Origin: Thereva unica
Lineage: Eukaryota > Arthropoda > Insecta > Diptera > Therevidae
Assembly (NCBI GenBank): GCA_949987705.1
Contig: OX465283.1
Coordinates: 76,455,720 to 76,519,719, forward strand
DNA length: 64,000 nucleotides
Direction: 5' to 3'
A program made the position numbers and the translations under genes. Positions 63,832 to 64,000 of this stretch are shown here, piece by piece. Numbering within the stretch: the stretch's first letter is position 1; each line of letters starts with the position of its first letter. The notes beneath the pieces were generated by a model that was not told the DNA's origin, did no database searches, and saw only the letters and a program-made list of their open reading frames with translations.

Positions 63832-64000
63832 TAAAAGGATGTGTTGAGGAGGAAGTAAAATTCTTCTTGATGGCAGTTACCAAGGACCAGAAGTTTTTGC
63901 TGCCTGTAGTGGAGTTAAGAATCTTACTTCTCAATCTATCATCAAATGATGATTTGACTTTCCTGATGATGGAGTTACAGGAGTTTCTCAATTTGATGTA
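63832..64000 (-). pseudogene. Pre-RT segment of the Jockey/CR1-like ORF
   Basis: The minus strand from 64000 reads YIKLRNSCNSIIRKVKSSFD, then SKILNSTTGSKNFWSLVTAI and KKNFTSSSTHPF, typical of the region between endonuclease and RT in Jockey/CR1 proteins (the FW..V motif). It leads directly into the RT part at 62327 once the hairpin insertion is left out. It is cut by the window edge. Confidence 0.8.

Larger units (their letters stand above)
60722..64000 (-). mobile_element. Jockey/CR1-like non-LTR retrotransposon, continues past the window
   Basis: Minus-strand element whose 3' end is an A-run (about 60724-60735 on the plus strand as T). It contains the RT remains (61104-62327), a 1.5-kb hairpin insertion (62328-63831) and pre-RT sequence (63832-64000). 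Its 3' region is shared with 46082-46811. The start lies beyond base 64000. Confidence 0.82.

Overview
This window reads as nuclear DNA of an insect with a large, transposon-rich genome. The evidence is a spliced gene with a long CAG/CAA/CAT-coded Gln/His tract at the left end, A+T-rich intergenic DNA, APE-type non-LTR retrotransposons, Ty1/copia, hAT, Tc1, Transib and Harbinger-like DNA elements, and a run of TTAGG-type pentamers. The Gln/His style recalls Diptera, but the order cannot be fixed from the sequence alone. I see no bacterial operon, CRISPR array or rRNA.

Layout. 0-2 kb: start of one plausible host gene, two coding exons around a 68-bp intron, continuing rightwards. 2.8-4.4 kb: satellites built on the palindrome CCTGATCAGG. 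5-16 kb: broken non-LTR copies, AACACG-rich inverted-repeat elements and two foldback elements. 16.8-21.7 kb: decayed copia element with both LTRs, pierced by two MITEs. 22.1-24.6 and 25.1-26.3 kb: two hAT-type elements with perfect 8-bp target-site duplications (TSDs), each hosting other repeats. 27.2-29.5 kb: an inverted-repeat element with a MITE and a foldback element inside. 29.7-32.2 kb: a Harbinger-like shell split by a 5'-truncated non-LTR copy. 33-35 kb: RNase H-bearing non-LTR fragment ending in five ACCTA units. 37.3-40.5 kb: nearly intact 3.24-kb APE+RT element with an 8-bp TSD, inside another hairpin element. 40.6-41.3 kb: Tc1 fragment. 43.9-47.4 kb: MITE, SINE-like head and a three-part nest. 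49.1-54.3 kb: hAT relic beside a Transib element whose ends are CACAGTG and whose remaining transposase tail resembles the RAG1 catalytic core. 54.8-60.3 kb: more inverted-repeat elements and a tRNA-like sequence. 60.7-64 kb: Jockey/CR1-like element split by a 1.5-kb hairpin.

The most notable pattern is a group of five foldback elements (11788, 15177, 28253, 52787, 62328). All start with TAG and a C at position 6, end with the complement, have arms of about 110 to over 500 bp, and sit between identical 3-bp TSDs (TAA, TTA, TTA, ATC, TAA). They look like one non-autonomous DNA-transposon lineage. No metabolic pathway is encoded here; the window is mainly a record of layered insertions downstream of one host gene start.
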